Source: Syngnathus acus
Taxonomy: Eukaryota > Chordata > Actinopteri > Syngnathiformes > Syngnathidae
Reading direction: 5' to 3'
Length of the DNA: 64,000 bases
Assembly: GCF_901709675.1 (NCBI RefSeq)
Contig: NC_051101.1
Span: forward strand, 3,969,501 to 4,033,500
This document shows, piece by piece, positions 53,350-64,000 of the stretch (within the stretch, counting starts at the first letter, position 1; every line of letters starts with the position of its first letter). A model generated the notes under the pieces. That model was not told the origin of the DNA, made no database searches, and was given only the letters and a program-made list of their open reading frames with translations. Made by a program: the position numbers and the translations under genes.

Positions 53350-54607
53350 ATGGAGGAACTGGAGAATCCTTCTTTAGTGCTCACCCAAGTCAAAGAAAAC
53401 ACGTCTGCTTCAACGGGTAAGGGAAGATGCTTGAGTGGGTGATCTTTGACTCAAGTGACACGAAGCAAAACAAGGATCTATGCGTTTGGTATGCCTCATC
53501 AATAGATACGATGCGCTTCTCGGTTTTAGACGATCTGAAGGTTTTCTCCCAGTCAACAGGTCCTGCGAGAACCTGGAATTCTACATGGTCCTAATCGCGG
53601 CAGAGAAGACGGCCATCGGCTCCATCTGTTTCCTAGCCGGGCCCATCACGCTGCTGGAGAACGCCGTCATCCTTGGATTGATCGCCGCCACGAGCTCGCT
53701 GCGCCAGCGTCCCTCCTACATCTTCATCGGCAATCTGGCGCTGGCCGACGTCTTTGCCAGCTGCTTCTTCACCACCAGCTTCCTGGACTTCCACCTGTTC
53801 CGCCGCTGCGACGGCCCTACCGCTTACCTCTTCAAGCTGGGCGGAGTCACCATGGCCTTCACCAACTCGGTGGGCAGCCTGCTGCTGACCGCCCTGGACC
53901 GCTACCTATGCATCCACCGGCCGGCCGGCTACAAGGCACTGCTGACTCACCGTCGAGCTCTACTGGGGTTACTCGCCCTCTGGAGCGCCACTATCTTCAT
54001 CTCGACGCTGCTGTTGATGGGCTGGACGTGCCCCACTGGATTGGCATCGCCGTGCTCCCACCTCTTCCCCTACATCAGTCGGGGCTACCTGGCCTGCTGG
54101 ACCAGCTTCATCCTGGTCCTCCTGGTGCTCATCCTGGGTGCTTACGTCCTGATCCTGTGGAAAGCCCACCGCCACGAGGCCTCCTTAAGCAACCTCCAGG
54201 GGGCGGTGGGGGCAGGCCACGCCCGCATGAGGATGGATATCCGGCTGGCGCGCACCTTCGGCCTGATCCTGCTCACCCTGGTGGGCTGCTGGCTCCCAGC
54301 GCTCTCCTTCATGCTGGCCGACGTGGCTGTGGAACTGAGCCGCACCCAGCAGCGGGCCTTCGCCTTCTGCAGCACCCTGTGTCTCCTCAACTCGGCCGTC
54401 AACCCCCTACTCTATGCCCTGCGCTGCCGGGAGCTCAGACTGGCCCTGCTGCACCAAGTTAAGGTCCTCAGCCAGGCCGCTCCGTGTAAGAAGGCCACTG
54501 CGGGGGATTCAGACCAAAGAGCACCATCAATGGAGAACTGTACCACACAGGAACTACCCGGAAGCTCTCAATTTTGCTCAGTATTGGAACTAACAGACAG
54601 GCAGTAG
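53350..54607 (+). CDS. cnr2: Cannabinoid receptor 2
   Basis: Two coding exons, 53350-53416 and 53553-54607, total 1122 nt (373 aa). The 22-codon first exon ends in phase 1 at a GTAAGG donor and joins the acceptor TTTTCTCCCAG, reading on as 'STVNRSCENLEFYMVL'. The single-exon start at 53480 is therefore rejected, as its first 24 residues come from intron. Seven transmembrane helices are present. N-glycosylation sites fall at Asn18 and Asn24, DRY at 138-140, CWLP at 268-271 and NPLLY at 306-310. Cys182 and Cys190 fit the loop-2 disulfide of cannabinoid receptors. 'LLTALDRYLC' and 'YKALLTHRRALLGLLALW' match CB2. It is a Gi-coupled receptor for endocannabinoids on immune cells. Order pnrc2-cnr2 matches human. 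Confidence 0.95.
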
Positions 54608-54658
54608 CAACTGGATATTAGGACACTAAAACGCAGGGCTCGGTAGTAGTTCTCAAGG

Positions 54659-54664
54659 AATAAA
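54659..54664 (+). terminator. Proximal cnr2 polyadenylation signal candidate
   Basis: AATAAA 52 bases after the stop, leading into an A-run. A second, better placed AATAAA in a G/T-rich context lies at 55595-55600, so the true end is uncertain. Confidence 0.4.
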
Positions 54665-55600
54665 AAAAAAAGAGATCCAAAGTCAAACGCTGCTTGCGGC
54701 GTAAGGGTCACAATCTTAAGTGGCTAACGTTAGCTTAAGCTGAACTAATGAATTTAGAAATGTGAGGGGGGGAAAAAAAAAATCCAGCTTCATACTGAGA
54801 GAAACAGAGTAGATTCTCAGGTAGTTCAGTGTCTTCTGGCTCACAATGAGATTTTGGTGGTGCCGAAATGGAGCAGATTGAACCCCAGCGAGTTTCACTG
54901 TGATTAAGTGTTATATTGTCATGTATGACTTTGTAATTGTCGTGGAGTACAATGTTTTGTTTTCTAGGTATGTGATGACATGAGGATATGCTTGTGTGTG
55001 TGATGTATGGCCCTATAAGAGCTTGGGGGTGTGGTGTGTGTATTTTAGGCAGGGGCAGTTACACTAACTGCAAGTGAAGGCCACAAAGGCTCCTATGCAG
55101 AGGGGGATTTAAATGGGGCACATGCCAGAAGAAAAGACTGCTGGGGGTGGAGGGTGGGGGCAATACACCACTAGAGCATTCTTTTGTTTTGAATAAAGGG
55201 GGGGGGGGGCTACTGCTAAACGCTCCCATTGACACTGATGTGGGAAGCACCATAAATTACTGGATTTAACCCCCTCGCATCTAATCATTAAAACTATACT
55301 GCTGTTTGATTTAAAATATCGAAACGGTCTCGCCGGACGGACCTTAGCTTCTGCTGCTTCATCACTCCTGCCCAGAAGCTCAGAGGGAAGATGGCTTTTT
55401 TGGGTCACTGGTCACATTAGACAAAAACCCTCGCTGTGTGTTTTTTTTTTTTTTGAACCCGTCCATTTTCATTTGATGACTCAACATAGCATGAGAATAT
55501 TTTAGTGTCACGTTGGCTGTTTTTATTGTATTGATTATTCTTGTGTTTAGATGTTTATGTACAACACTTTCAGGGCGATGATTTTAAGGTGCTCAATAAA

Positions 55601-56311
55601 TCAAATTGAGGATAATATTGAGAATTAAAAAAAATAAACCATTGTGTTCATAACCATTCCTCTCCCTTCTCTACACAAATTTAGTCCATGTACTTGCTAG
55701 CGATTAACAGGTGAAATGGTTGTTTTCGCAAGTCATATCCACGGTGAAATGACGTTGGCGAGCTTGTTAGAGGGTGCTGACTTAAAAGGCGTCATTTTGA
55801 CTAACCCTAAGGTGAAAAATACACAATTAGACGATGGCTCAAAGAATTAAGTTTGACGTTCAGCTTTTGTTAGCTTACGTTTACCTGAACACCAGAGACT
55901 TTAGTTGGAGTTCAACTCAAACCATTACTCTAACCGCAGGGGAGGGTCCGTAACAACACGTTATGAAAACAGAGTTAGAAGTCATAACATGTTTATTTTT
56001 TAAAATGGGTTAATAAGAATGTCTAGAAAAACGTATGACTCAAATATACCGGTGAATAAGAAAGGACAACAAGCAAGAAGTCGCTACATTACGACAACAC
56101 CCCGCTCTCTGTTGCTCATTGGTACGCTCTGCCATTGTGACGTTTGAAAAATTCAGTAAGCTCAGTCGGTTCTTGGCCCTCAGAGAGAAAAAGCCGTTGT
56201 CGTGGGAAGGAAGATAGACGCCTCGAAGCCCGGAAAAGAACGGCCGGCACCGGCATCAACACTCACTGAATTTCCTTTCTATAGGCTTGACGTCCCATTT
56301 TTCCGCCGAAG
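55601..56311. other. Intergenic interval and akirin1 promoter/5' UTR
   Basis: No coding content is seen. The last 200 bases are GC-richer and contain an inverted CCAAT (ATTGG, about 56117); they probably hold the akirin1 start site. Confidence 0.45.
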
Positions 56312-59300
56312 ATGGCCTGCGGGGCGACGCTAAAGCGCTCGATGGAGTTTGAGGCCCTCCTCAGCCCCCAGTCTCCCAAGCGGAGACGGTGCAACCCCCT
56401 ACCGGGGACACCCGGCACTCCGTCCCCGCAAAGATGCAACAACCTCCGCACCGCCGGCGACGGCCCGACGCACTCCATGTCGCCGCAAAGCGTGGCGGGC
56501 GAAAACAGACTCACGCCAGGTACGATTTAACATGACCTGATTGCTGTTTTTGTTGCCTTTACTGGGGTGGGTGTCATGGGGAGGAGGGGATTTGGGTGGA
56601 GTGGTTAGCTTGAATGGGGGTTGGAAGCTAGCGCTTAGCTCGCTAGGCTAACATCCGAGAGGGGAATGTCGTCGTTGAGTTGTTGCTGATTAATGACTTC
56701 TATTTCCTCACGTTTTCATTTAAATGCACCATTAATGGCATCCACTGTACAACACGTAACCACGAAATCGAATGTGAATTCATTTTGTTGGCCTTCAATG
56801 TTGAAATCGAAGTTGTAAATTTCACTTATTAATGTGGAGGGACGTCACGTCTTCCTTCCGTAGCCGTGATGTCTACCTCATGTGTCGTCATATAAGATGT
56901 TGCAAAATGACAGGGAAAGGTTGAACAAATGATAGCAGGCTAATAGGATTGCAGGCTGCTAATTAGGAGCTGGCACAATCATCTTGGATTGAGGTGGTGG
57001 TTGGGTGGCGGGGTTTCCATTATTCCTTTCCTCCTGAGGGTGGGAGGGCATTGTTCATTTCCTTGATGCCTTTGCCTCACTCCTCTCTGATAAACTGAGG
57101 TGCAGAAGCAGGAATTAAAGCTGCAAAAGAGATTCTGCATCATCACCGCAGCAAACCCTTGAAATGCTCGACCAACTTTGATGCCATGCTTAACCTATGC
57201 TTGTCACTTAATTCAGCGTTGTCCGTTTGTCCAGGGTAATGATTTCCAACCACATTAGCATGCTGCAAGGAATGATCGGTTTACCATGGACAAGATTCTT
57301 AATACTGCCGTTTTGGTCTTTTGGTGACACCTGGGAGCTAAAAAAATGAAAGGAAGTCAGGAGTTTGGTTCTAGAGCATCAATTACACATGGAATTTGGG
57401 TATTTGTGGTCCCATTGCCTGTGAATAGCTGCCGTCAATTGTATAGTGAAATCTGAAACCCAAAATTCTAACTGTCGGCAACATTAAACCTTTAACCGCG
57501 CAACCGAACATTTGAATATTGTTACTAGACAACAGATGTAAAAAAAAACGATGACGCCTAAAGATGATTGAGTCTCCTGGTCTCTTCACGAGACCGAATG
57601 CATGCCCCTTTGTCACTTGATCAACCTATCAGCCATTTTGTACTACATAACCTTCTCCTGTGGCGCTGTAGCAATAAAAAGCCAAAGAAAGGGCCATATG
57701 GTTTATTTCGACCTGCCAGACCAGGAACCTTGTTGAGCACGTGCATGAAGGCCGACACAGGGAGTGGTACTTATCGATTACGCAGCATGCTCATCGAGCT
57801 TGATGGAACGCACACGCACACACGCGCAGCTGTTTTCTGACAAATACATCACGTACTTCTGCTCAGTCACAACTGTGTTATTCCGGTTTGACATTTTGTT
57901 TCTCTCCCTGGAAACGTTCACTTGAAGTTCATGCAAATGGCCTCTTCCTCATTTTACAAAATGGTTGACTTCATTTGATAAAATAGCTAGACTTGGTACA
58001 GTACGTCGCTTAGCTGTTAAAAACATCAGTGCTCTAGTGCACTTTAATCTGATGCTGAAATTTCCTCGTTTCCTGTAAACTCACAGTGGCCTTCAGCTAC
58101 TAGCATCATGCCAACGCCAAGTGATGAAAAGACAAGACTACACAAGAGACACCAGCCAACAAACAGCACAATTTTCACGTGCTAGAAAAACAAACTCCTC
58201 TTGTATTGCACATTTTCCAATGCAGAAGTTTCCTGGAACGCTCACAGTAGCATGTGGCCCCTAGCATTATGCTAATGTTTAGCTTGAAAACGACCAGTGA
58301 GGGTGATGCGGGGTGGGAACAAAACAAAACAGTGTTCCATTTTCCCTTTTCTTTTGAACGGAGACATGTCCCAGTTTCCTGGAATGCAGCATTGCTTCAA
58401 TGCAGTGCAGGCCCTGAAGCAAATGGTCGCCTTTTGTTGATCTACTGTAACTTGAACTGAGCCATCATAGGCTTCAGCGCTCCCCCACACACACACGCTG
58501 GTTTTTCTCACAGCCCAGCCACTCGAGTCCAATCTATGTGCTGGATCTCGTGTCTGCTTCATTGTTTGGTCAGCGTCTGAGCCTTTGAGCTCGCTCTGGA
58601 TTTTTCGCCATGTTTCTCCCTCCCCGAACTCCCGGAAGGAAGTGTCTGTGATTGATTGCTCAGCCTGGCCCATTGTTACCGAGCAAAACCCCAGAGTTGA
58701 GTCGGTACTACTGATGAGGACGTAGGCAAATATGCGCGGGGACATCTTTGAACAATCGTCGCTGGCCACGTGACTTCTAGCGGTACACGTTGCTTCCACG
58801 AATGCTTCCCTTGCTTGTCAGCAGCTGATGGGCAGCTTTGGACCCTCCACCCAAGATAAATGAGAGTTTGCTGTTGCCTTTTCTGTTTGGCTAATTCACT
58901 TGAGCCTGCTAAATTGAAAGGTTCTACTCTGTGATCCAGCCAGTGAAATGGCCACTTTCCAGAGGGGCTTTAGATGCGGTGTTCACATTTGCTTATCAGC
59001 TGGTTTGTTTTCACAGGAGCTTTTGTTAAACTTTGAACCTTTAACGATAAATGTGAAGCATCGCACGATTACTACTGCGGCTGTTGTGAAATGCGTTACG
59101 TAGGTAATTAGCATGCTAGCAGTGGTTTGCACATCAAAAAGTTGATAATGACCAAAATGCTCCAAGTCATCATCAGTAATGCGTGCTCGAATTGATATGT
59201 TGTTGTTTGTCGTTCTACAGAGCAGATCTTCAAAAACCTGCGCCAGGAGTACAGCCGGATCCAGAGGAGGCGGCAGCTGGAGGGTGCCTTCAACCAGACG

Positions 59301-59987
59301 GAGGCATGTGGACACTCTGACGTCCCCAGCCCCTCTTCATCCCTGCACGCCCCCTGCTCCCCACCAGGTAGCTGAAGACCAGCACTTGTGCTGATTGGAG
59401 GAAATTGCTAGCTTGCGCACGACTCGCAGCCATTGGTTGAATTTGTGGGAAACGTTTGTGAATTTGAAACTAATTATATTTCAAAAATGTCCTTTCGTTT
59501 TTAAAAAAAACACACAAAAAATCTTTTTTGGGTTGTCAGGCGCCTCGAGACGGGACCAGCCCTCGTTCACGCTGAAGCAGGTGAGCTACCTGTGCGAGCG
59601 CTTGCTCAAAGACCATGAGGAGAAGATCCGCGAGGAGTATGAACAGATCCTCAACACAAAACTTTCAGGTAAGTGTAACAATTACATTCTCTATGCTATG
59701 GAAATCAGATGGACTCCCGTGATTGGTCGATCGAAATGAACCCATTTGATCATTTGGGCTTTTCTCCACAGAACAATATGAATCCTTTGTGAAATTCACG
59801 CAAGATCAGATCATGCGAAGATACGGCGCCCGGCCTGCTAGTTGTAAGAATACCAACTTATATTTGTGAAACATCTTTTTGTGTTTAGGATTTATTTTAA
59901 ATGTTTTATTGGACTTTTTAGTTTGATGAAAATAGTCTTCAAAGATGCCTACGCACTGCCCTTGGCTTCTTTTCAGATGTCTCTTGA
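56312..59987 (+). CDS. akirin1: Akirin-1
   Basis: Coding exons: 56312-56519, 59221-59367, 59540-59668, 59772-59843 and 59977-59987, total 567 nt (188 aa). The start '[19 protein letters not shown]' and nuclear localisation signal 'PKRRR' (residues 22-26) define akirins. The C-terminal '[19 protein letters not shown]', '[18 protein letters not shown]' and '[13 protein letters not shown]' are almost invariant in the family. The last coding exon is only 11 nt, supplying the end of Tyr, then Val-Ser and the stop. Akirins are small nuclear proteins that bridge transcription factors to SWI/SNF remodelling complexes in immune and muscle gene programmes. Paralogue assignment (akirin1, not akirin2) comes from the adjacent rhbdl2, the human AKIRIN1 neighbour. 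Confidence 0.93.
56520..59220 (+). other. akirin1 intron 1
   Basis: A 2.7-kb intron with no supported exon. Open frames here are short and on both strands. I see no clear repeat. Confidence 0.5.
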
Positions 59988-60092
59988 ATGCGCCACCACG
60001 AGTTCCAAGCTTCTTCCTTCGCACACAAGATGGCTGCTCTTCTAAGGCCCTCTACCACTTGATTTTTATTTATTTTTTTTAACCCCACCACC

Positions 60093-60140
60093 AACACACG
60101 CGCACACACACACACACATGCAGACACACACATGCACACA
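60093..60140. repeat. (CA)n microsatellite in the akirin1 3' UTR
   Basis: An interrupted CA run 110-150 bases after the stop codon, transcribed within the 3' UTR if the signals at 60515-60535 are used. Confidence 0.85.
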
Positions 60141-60514
60141 GACAAACAGTGCCATGGTTTAAGTTAAAACTGTTCCCGCTGGCCAAAAAGCTCGACGAAA
60201 TCTTGAGAAGATGACCTTTGTCCTGTTGCCCCCGCCCTCCCGCCTGTTGTTTGTCTTTAATTTTTTTTTTTTTTTAGTTTCTCATCACTGCTCTTGCTGT
60301 CTCTCTCTACCTGAAAATGTGGACTGAAGCCGATCCCCGTTGTCCAATCTCTGGCCTGGCGCTGTAGACTACAAAGCTTATTCTTCTTGGCTCATGTGAT
60401 AGAAGCTCTTTGGAGTGAGCAGCTGTATTTAACGCCTCTCATGTCGTCCCTCCTTGCTCACTCTTTCTCTGTCAACATGAGACTGTGCTTTTTTTCCTCC
60501 CTTTTGAAAAAAAA

Positions 60515-60535
60515 AATAAAAGTTCTGCAAATAAA
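60515..60535 (+). terminator. akirin1 polyadenylation signals
   Basis: Two AATAAA hexamers, at 60515-60520 and 60530-60535, lie about 530 bases after the stop codon. They precede the retroelement copy by about 65 bases. Confidence 0.7.
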
Positions 60536-60599
60536 ATTTGCCAGTTGGATTCTGTCTTGATTTCTAACAATTTTCTATATTTTACATTGTATGTTTCAA

Positions 60600-60929
60600 A
60601 TGCGGGAGGCTCGGGTGACAGTTTGATTCCACCTCCGGCCCTCCCTTTGTGGAGTTTGTATGTTCTCCCCGTGACTGTGTGGGTTTTCTCCGGGCACTCT
60701 GGTTTCCTCCCACATCCCAACAACGTGCTTGGTAGGCCGATTGTGCACTCCAAATTGCCCCTAGGTGCGAGTGCGGTTGGTTGTTCTTCTGTGTGCCCTG
60801 CGATTCGCTGGCATCCGGTTCAGGGTGTCCCCCGCCTATTGCCCGATGACTGCTGGGATAGGTTCAAGCACGCCCGTGGCCCCCGTGGGGACAAGCGGTA
60901 CAGAAAATGGATGGATGGATGGATGGAAT
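60600..60929 (+). mobile_element. Teleost (ATGG)n-tailed non-LTR retroelement copy
   Basis: A 330-bp unit containing 'gtgtgggttttctccgggc', 'ggtttcctcccacatccc', 'gtgtgccctgcgattcgctg' and 'ggttcagggtgtcccccgcc', ending in 'cagaaaatggatggatgg'. This arrangement and tail are familiar from a very abundant fish SINE/LINE-tail family. Fragments of the same family occur at about 3821-3892 (-), 21089-21155 (+), 38287-38385 (+) and 40346-40405 (-). It has no protein-coding capacity. Confidence 0.85.
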
Positions 60930-62116
60930 GCAGTTGAGTACAGAGTGAATGATTCAAAATTCCAAACTTTTATTAAAACAGTACGTTCATTATTACTTTT
61001 CAAGTTAAGTACGGTTTCTGATGAGAGTCCAGTAGTTTACTCAAAAATACAGTATAATATTTGCTTTAAACAGGAGTGTGACATTATACGGACTTGAGCG
61101 CCTCTGTGTGGTATACTAACGTAATAACACCTCACTTGTGCTGAATAGACTGTACTACGTCCATAAAAATCAGGCTGGATTCACATGACCCCAGTACCGG
61201 TGGCCTTAATCATTTACTGCTTATATTTTTTAAATTTGTTATGAATGTTAGGGCAAATCAAGCTTAGCCGTCTCGTTCTAGTTTACGGGCGTGGCATGCA
61301 GGGAGAGGCGGGAGCTAACAGGTAGGTAGACTCAGGTAGCTAACAGAAGCTGACAGGTAAGCAGGTAAGCTAGCCGCCCTCCTCCTCCTCCTCCTCTTGG
61401 ACAACTCGGAACTCTGCAGTAAGACGGTCAAATATTCCGAATTACGTGCGTCTTTGTTTGTTTAGTCGCTGGGAAGAAGGAAGGGGAAAAAGCTCAGGGG
61501 ACTATAATTATCTTCAAGCCATTTTTCTCCCCTCCTCCTCTTCCAGTTTTCATTCGAGACGAGAGACGACGACGCCGGCTAGCAACAGAGGCTGCACACA
61601 AATGAAACAAATCTAAAAACTGCCGAAACTAAACAACGGACGAGCTGCCCCTCATCGATCCTAACCAAGCACCGGGTCGACAGTGTTTTTGGCTCGCCTC
61701 CCGGTCAAGTTTGAAGTGAGTTTGCATACTTAAATTACGCTCCTTTCTGCCGCTTAATATATTTAGAGTTGTGATCGTGTTTGTTGTTGGCTTAATAACG
61801 CAAAGATGAGCGGCATGATCTGTGTGTGTGGGGGGGGGGGGGGAAACCAGTTAGTTCCGTGCATGCTTGATCTGCCTTGAGGAGGGAGCGCAATGACATT
61901 TAACTGGACATTTGATTAGGTACACTCCCTGAGTTTAAACCAGTGTTTCCAAGAGTTTATTTAGCCAAGGCCCACTTTTTATATTTAAAAAAATAAACGA
62001 ATTCAATTATCACCATTTATATCAACTGCACATACAGTTGAAAATATAAATAAATAATTTTGTGCAATGTCAGATTGGTTGTGTGTCACGTATGTTTTTC
62101 CGCCGCAGCAGTGGCG
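60930..62116. other. Interval upstream of rhbdl2 coding sequence
   Basis: Contains a probable non-coding first exon of rhbdl2 ending at a TTTGAA/GTGAGT donor (61715/61716), with a CCT run at about 61378-61396 near its start. Its matching acceptor is at 62107-62108 (CCGCCGCAG), 8 bases before the ATG. A degenerate repeat ('cagtgtttccaagag..gccaaggcccac') lies at about 61941-61975. Confidence 0.5.
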
Positions 62117-63990
62117 ATGGGCGATGTGGACCTGGAGCAACAGGAGCCGTTCCCCGTGGAGCGGGAAGAGCAGAAACAGGACTCCCAGGCCAGAGATGAT
62201 CTCCCAGACGGGAGGCGGAAGTTGGGATACTGCGAGAAGTTCCAGCAGAGCATCTCTAGGTGGATGCTTCCAGAAGACTCCCGCAGCACCTACCTGCAGA
62301 GGGCCAACTGCTGCCCACCGCCCATCTTCATCATCATCATCAGTGTTGTAGAGGTATGACATCCGCTTGGGTCATCTTGAATAAACATTTTGGACTTCAA
62401 GCATCACTTCCTTCCTTTTTTGTGGTTCATGATTCATCACATGAGCTCAAAGGAGAATAGGAACATCCCAAAAAAACATGTCCACTTGAAAGACTTGCAA
62501 TGCGTAAATCTTTTGCGGGATGGTGAACGCTTTAAATATAAATCTCGTGACATCATACTGTGGCAACACCCAGTTGAAGGCACCAATCAATTCGTGTTCA
62601 AGCTAAAAACTAAGTATGACAAAAAAGTCAGAATTACGGGAGTAATGAGTAAGGGTGGTCATTTATGGGGAAGTCATAATCTGAAGAGGAGAATGCACAA
62701 AGAAATTTAATAATGAATAGGCTATTGGAGAAAATGAATGAAGGAGTGAAAATAATTTGACGTGAAACAAAGTTATAGACAAAAATAAAATCTAAAGAAT
62801 AAAGGATTAATCCAAAAAGTGTCAGACTCTGGTATAGTCGGATTTTTAATGATTATTGCAGATGTTAGTCAGTGCAGGAAGTAGCAGTGATAAACCCCAA
62901 CCCCTCAAAATAAACAAATCCATAATAAAAATAATGGTCACAGTGAATTTAACGCATTTTGTCTCCAGCTGTGCATGTTCATCTACTACGCCGTGTGGAA
63001 GCCTCAGAAGCAGTGGGTGACTTTGGATGAAGGCATCTGGAACAGCCGCCTCACCTACCGGGCCGAGTACAGGCAGGAAGCGTGGCGCTTTCTCTCCTAC
63101 ATGTTTGTCCACGCTGGGTGAGTGCGGCCTAACGTCCGTGGGAAAGACAAAGAAAACAAACGCCACATGTTTTCATGATCGCATTACAAGCTGCTTTAGC
63201 TTTGAAGTCTCACATTCGACCACCTCAACTGCACTAAAATGCCTCACATAGCTTTAGGATAAGGAAAAGTTAGTTCAAACTACTAACGGTGCCTGAATTC
63301 CATCAAGTGTGGAGCACATCGTGGGCAACTTGTTCATGCAACTGCTGCTGGGCATCCCCTTGGAGCTGGTCCACAAAGGCTTTGAAGTGGGAATGGTTTA
63401 CATGGCCGGAGTCTTGGCAGGTGAGGAGCGCTCTCGACGGGAACGTTCAAAGATCATTTTTAACACGTTTGCATTGTCTTACATCCAGGCTCACTGGCGA
63501 GCTCCATCTTTGATCCTCTCAGTGCCCTGGTGGGGGCTTCCGGGGGGGTCTACGCCCTCATTGGAGGCTACTTTATGAATGCTGTGGTGGTGAGGCTCCT
63601 TATGTACTACATGATACCGTTGTAATTGTTTACAAGCACAAAGTAATAATTTTGTTAAGCAAAAACAAATCGCAATTGTTAAAAAATGAAGTTACAATTG
63701 TGATTTATTTTGACATTACAGGAAGAGACAAAAATTGAACAAAGAAAGTTGTAATTGTACCCTAATACGTTATTGTGATGAAATAAGGTTTAATTTTCTC
63801 AGACTGAGTTTGTAATAATTCAAGAAAAAAACTAGTTGTAAAGTTGCAATATAAGACAAATAATATTTAAAAAATCATTTTCAGGAGTCAAATTGTATAT
63901 AATAAATTTTTTTACTTTTCGTGTTGCAGAATTTCCGAGAGATGATCCCGCTGCTCGGTGTGTTTCGCATCCTTGTCATCGTGCTGATTG
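62117..63990 (+). CDS. rhbdl2: Rhomboid-like protein 2 (intramembrane serine protease), partial
   Basis: Coding exons in the window: 62117-62353, 62969-63117, 63308-63420, 63489-63589 and 63930-63990, giving 220 codons. The gene runs off the right edge at a GTAGGC donor. An acidic cytoplasmic N-terminus (about 60 residues) is followed by transmembrane helix 1 ('PPPIFIIIISVVELCMFIYY'). The luminal loop carries the WR motif ('EAWRFLSYMFVHAG'). 'HIVGN' at residues 132-136 is the rhomboid HxxxN motif and 'GASGG' contains the catalytic Ser184. The partner histidine should be in the missing part. RHBDL2 is a plasma-membrane protease that sheds type I membrane proteins such as thrombomodulin and EGF. 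Adjacent akirin1 matches the human gene pair. Confidence 0.93.
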
Positions 63991-64000
63991 GTAGGCAGAC

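Noticed and set aside
53480-53552. Use of the ATG at 53480 as the cnr2 start
   Set aside because: The first 24 residues have no resemblance to CB2. The spliced exon at 53350 gives a start that matches the family and keeps the frame.
53908-54462. A 184-codon proline/histidine-rich frame within cnr2
   Set aside because: It is an alternate frame of the GC-rich cnr2 exon; the receptor frame carries the transmembrane helices and motifs.

Overview
The window is a stretch of teleost fish nuclear genome. Its genes have short exons, GT-AG introns (with one exception noted below) and AATAAA signals. It carries liver-basic fabp10a, a gene absent from mammals, and copies of the teleost retroelement that ends in (ATGG)n. 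The compact introns and repeat style suggest a percomorph. I cannot name the species from the sequence.

Layout, left to right: 1-4793, no gene seen. 4794-8840, il22ra1 (+), a class II cytokine receptor in 7 coding exons (539 aa). 8841-13883, a gene-free interval holding a large fold-back element (9632-9823). 13884-39840, myom3 (+), the sarcomeric M-band protein, reconstructed here in 36 coding exons (1425 aa). 40838-41710, fabp10a (+), 4 exons (126 aa), with TATA and HNF1-like sites. 41796-45412, srsf10 (+), 6 coding exons (260 aa), with an NRF1-type promoter site and an apparent U12-type AT-AC intron. 45500-49500, pnrc2 (-), a single coding exon (158 aa) with a CRE/CCAAT promoter. 53350-54607, cnr2 (+), cannabinoid receptor 2 with a coding sequence split over two exons (373 aa). 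56312-60535, akirin1 (+), 5 exons (188 aa). 62117-63990, rhbdl2 (+), a rhomboid protease cut by the right window edge after 220 codons.

All splice junctions listed were chosen by reading frame, GT/AG (or AT/AC) borders and phase. Each complete gene closes in frame from ATG to stop. The order il22ra1-myom3-srsf10-pnrc2-cnr2 matches the human 1p36.11 cluster as I know it, and akirin1-rhbdl2 matches a human pair on 1p34.3, so gene identities rest on both sequence and synteny. The genes do not form one functional pathway; they are a conserved vertebrate neighbourhood.

I found no obviously new gene system. The items most worth checking are the fold-back element whose arms carry a hammerhead-ribozyme-like core, the AT-AC minor-class intron in srsf10, the fabp10a/srsf10 and srsf10/pnrc2 close spacings, and an in-frame strong donor inside the last myom3 exon.
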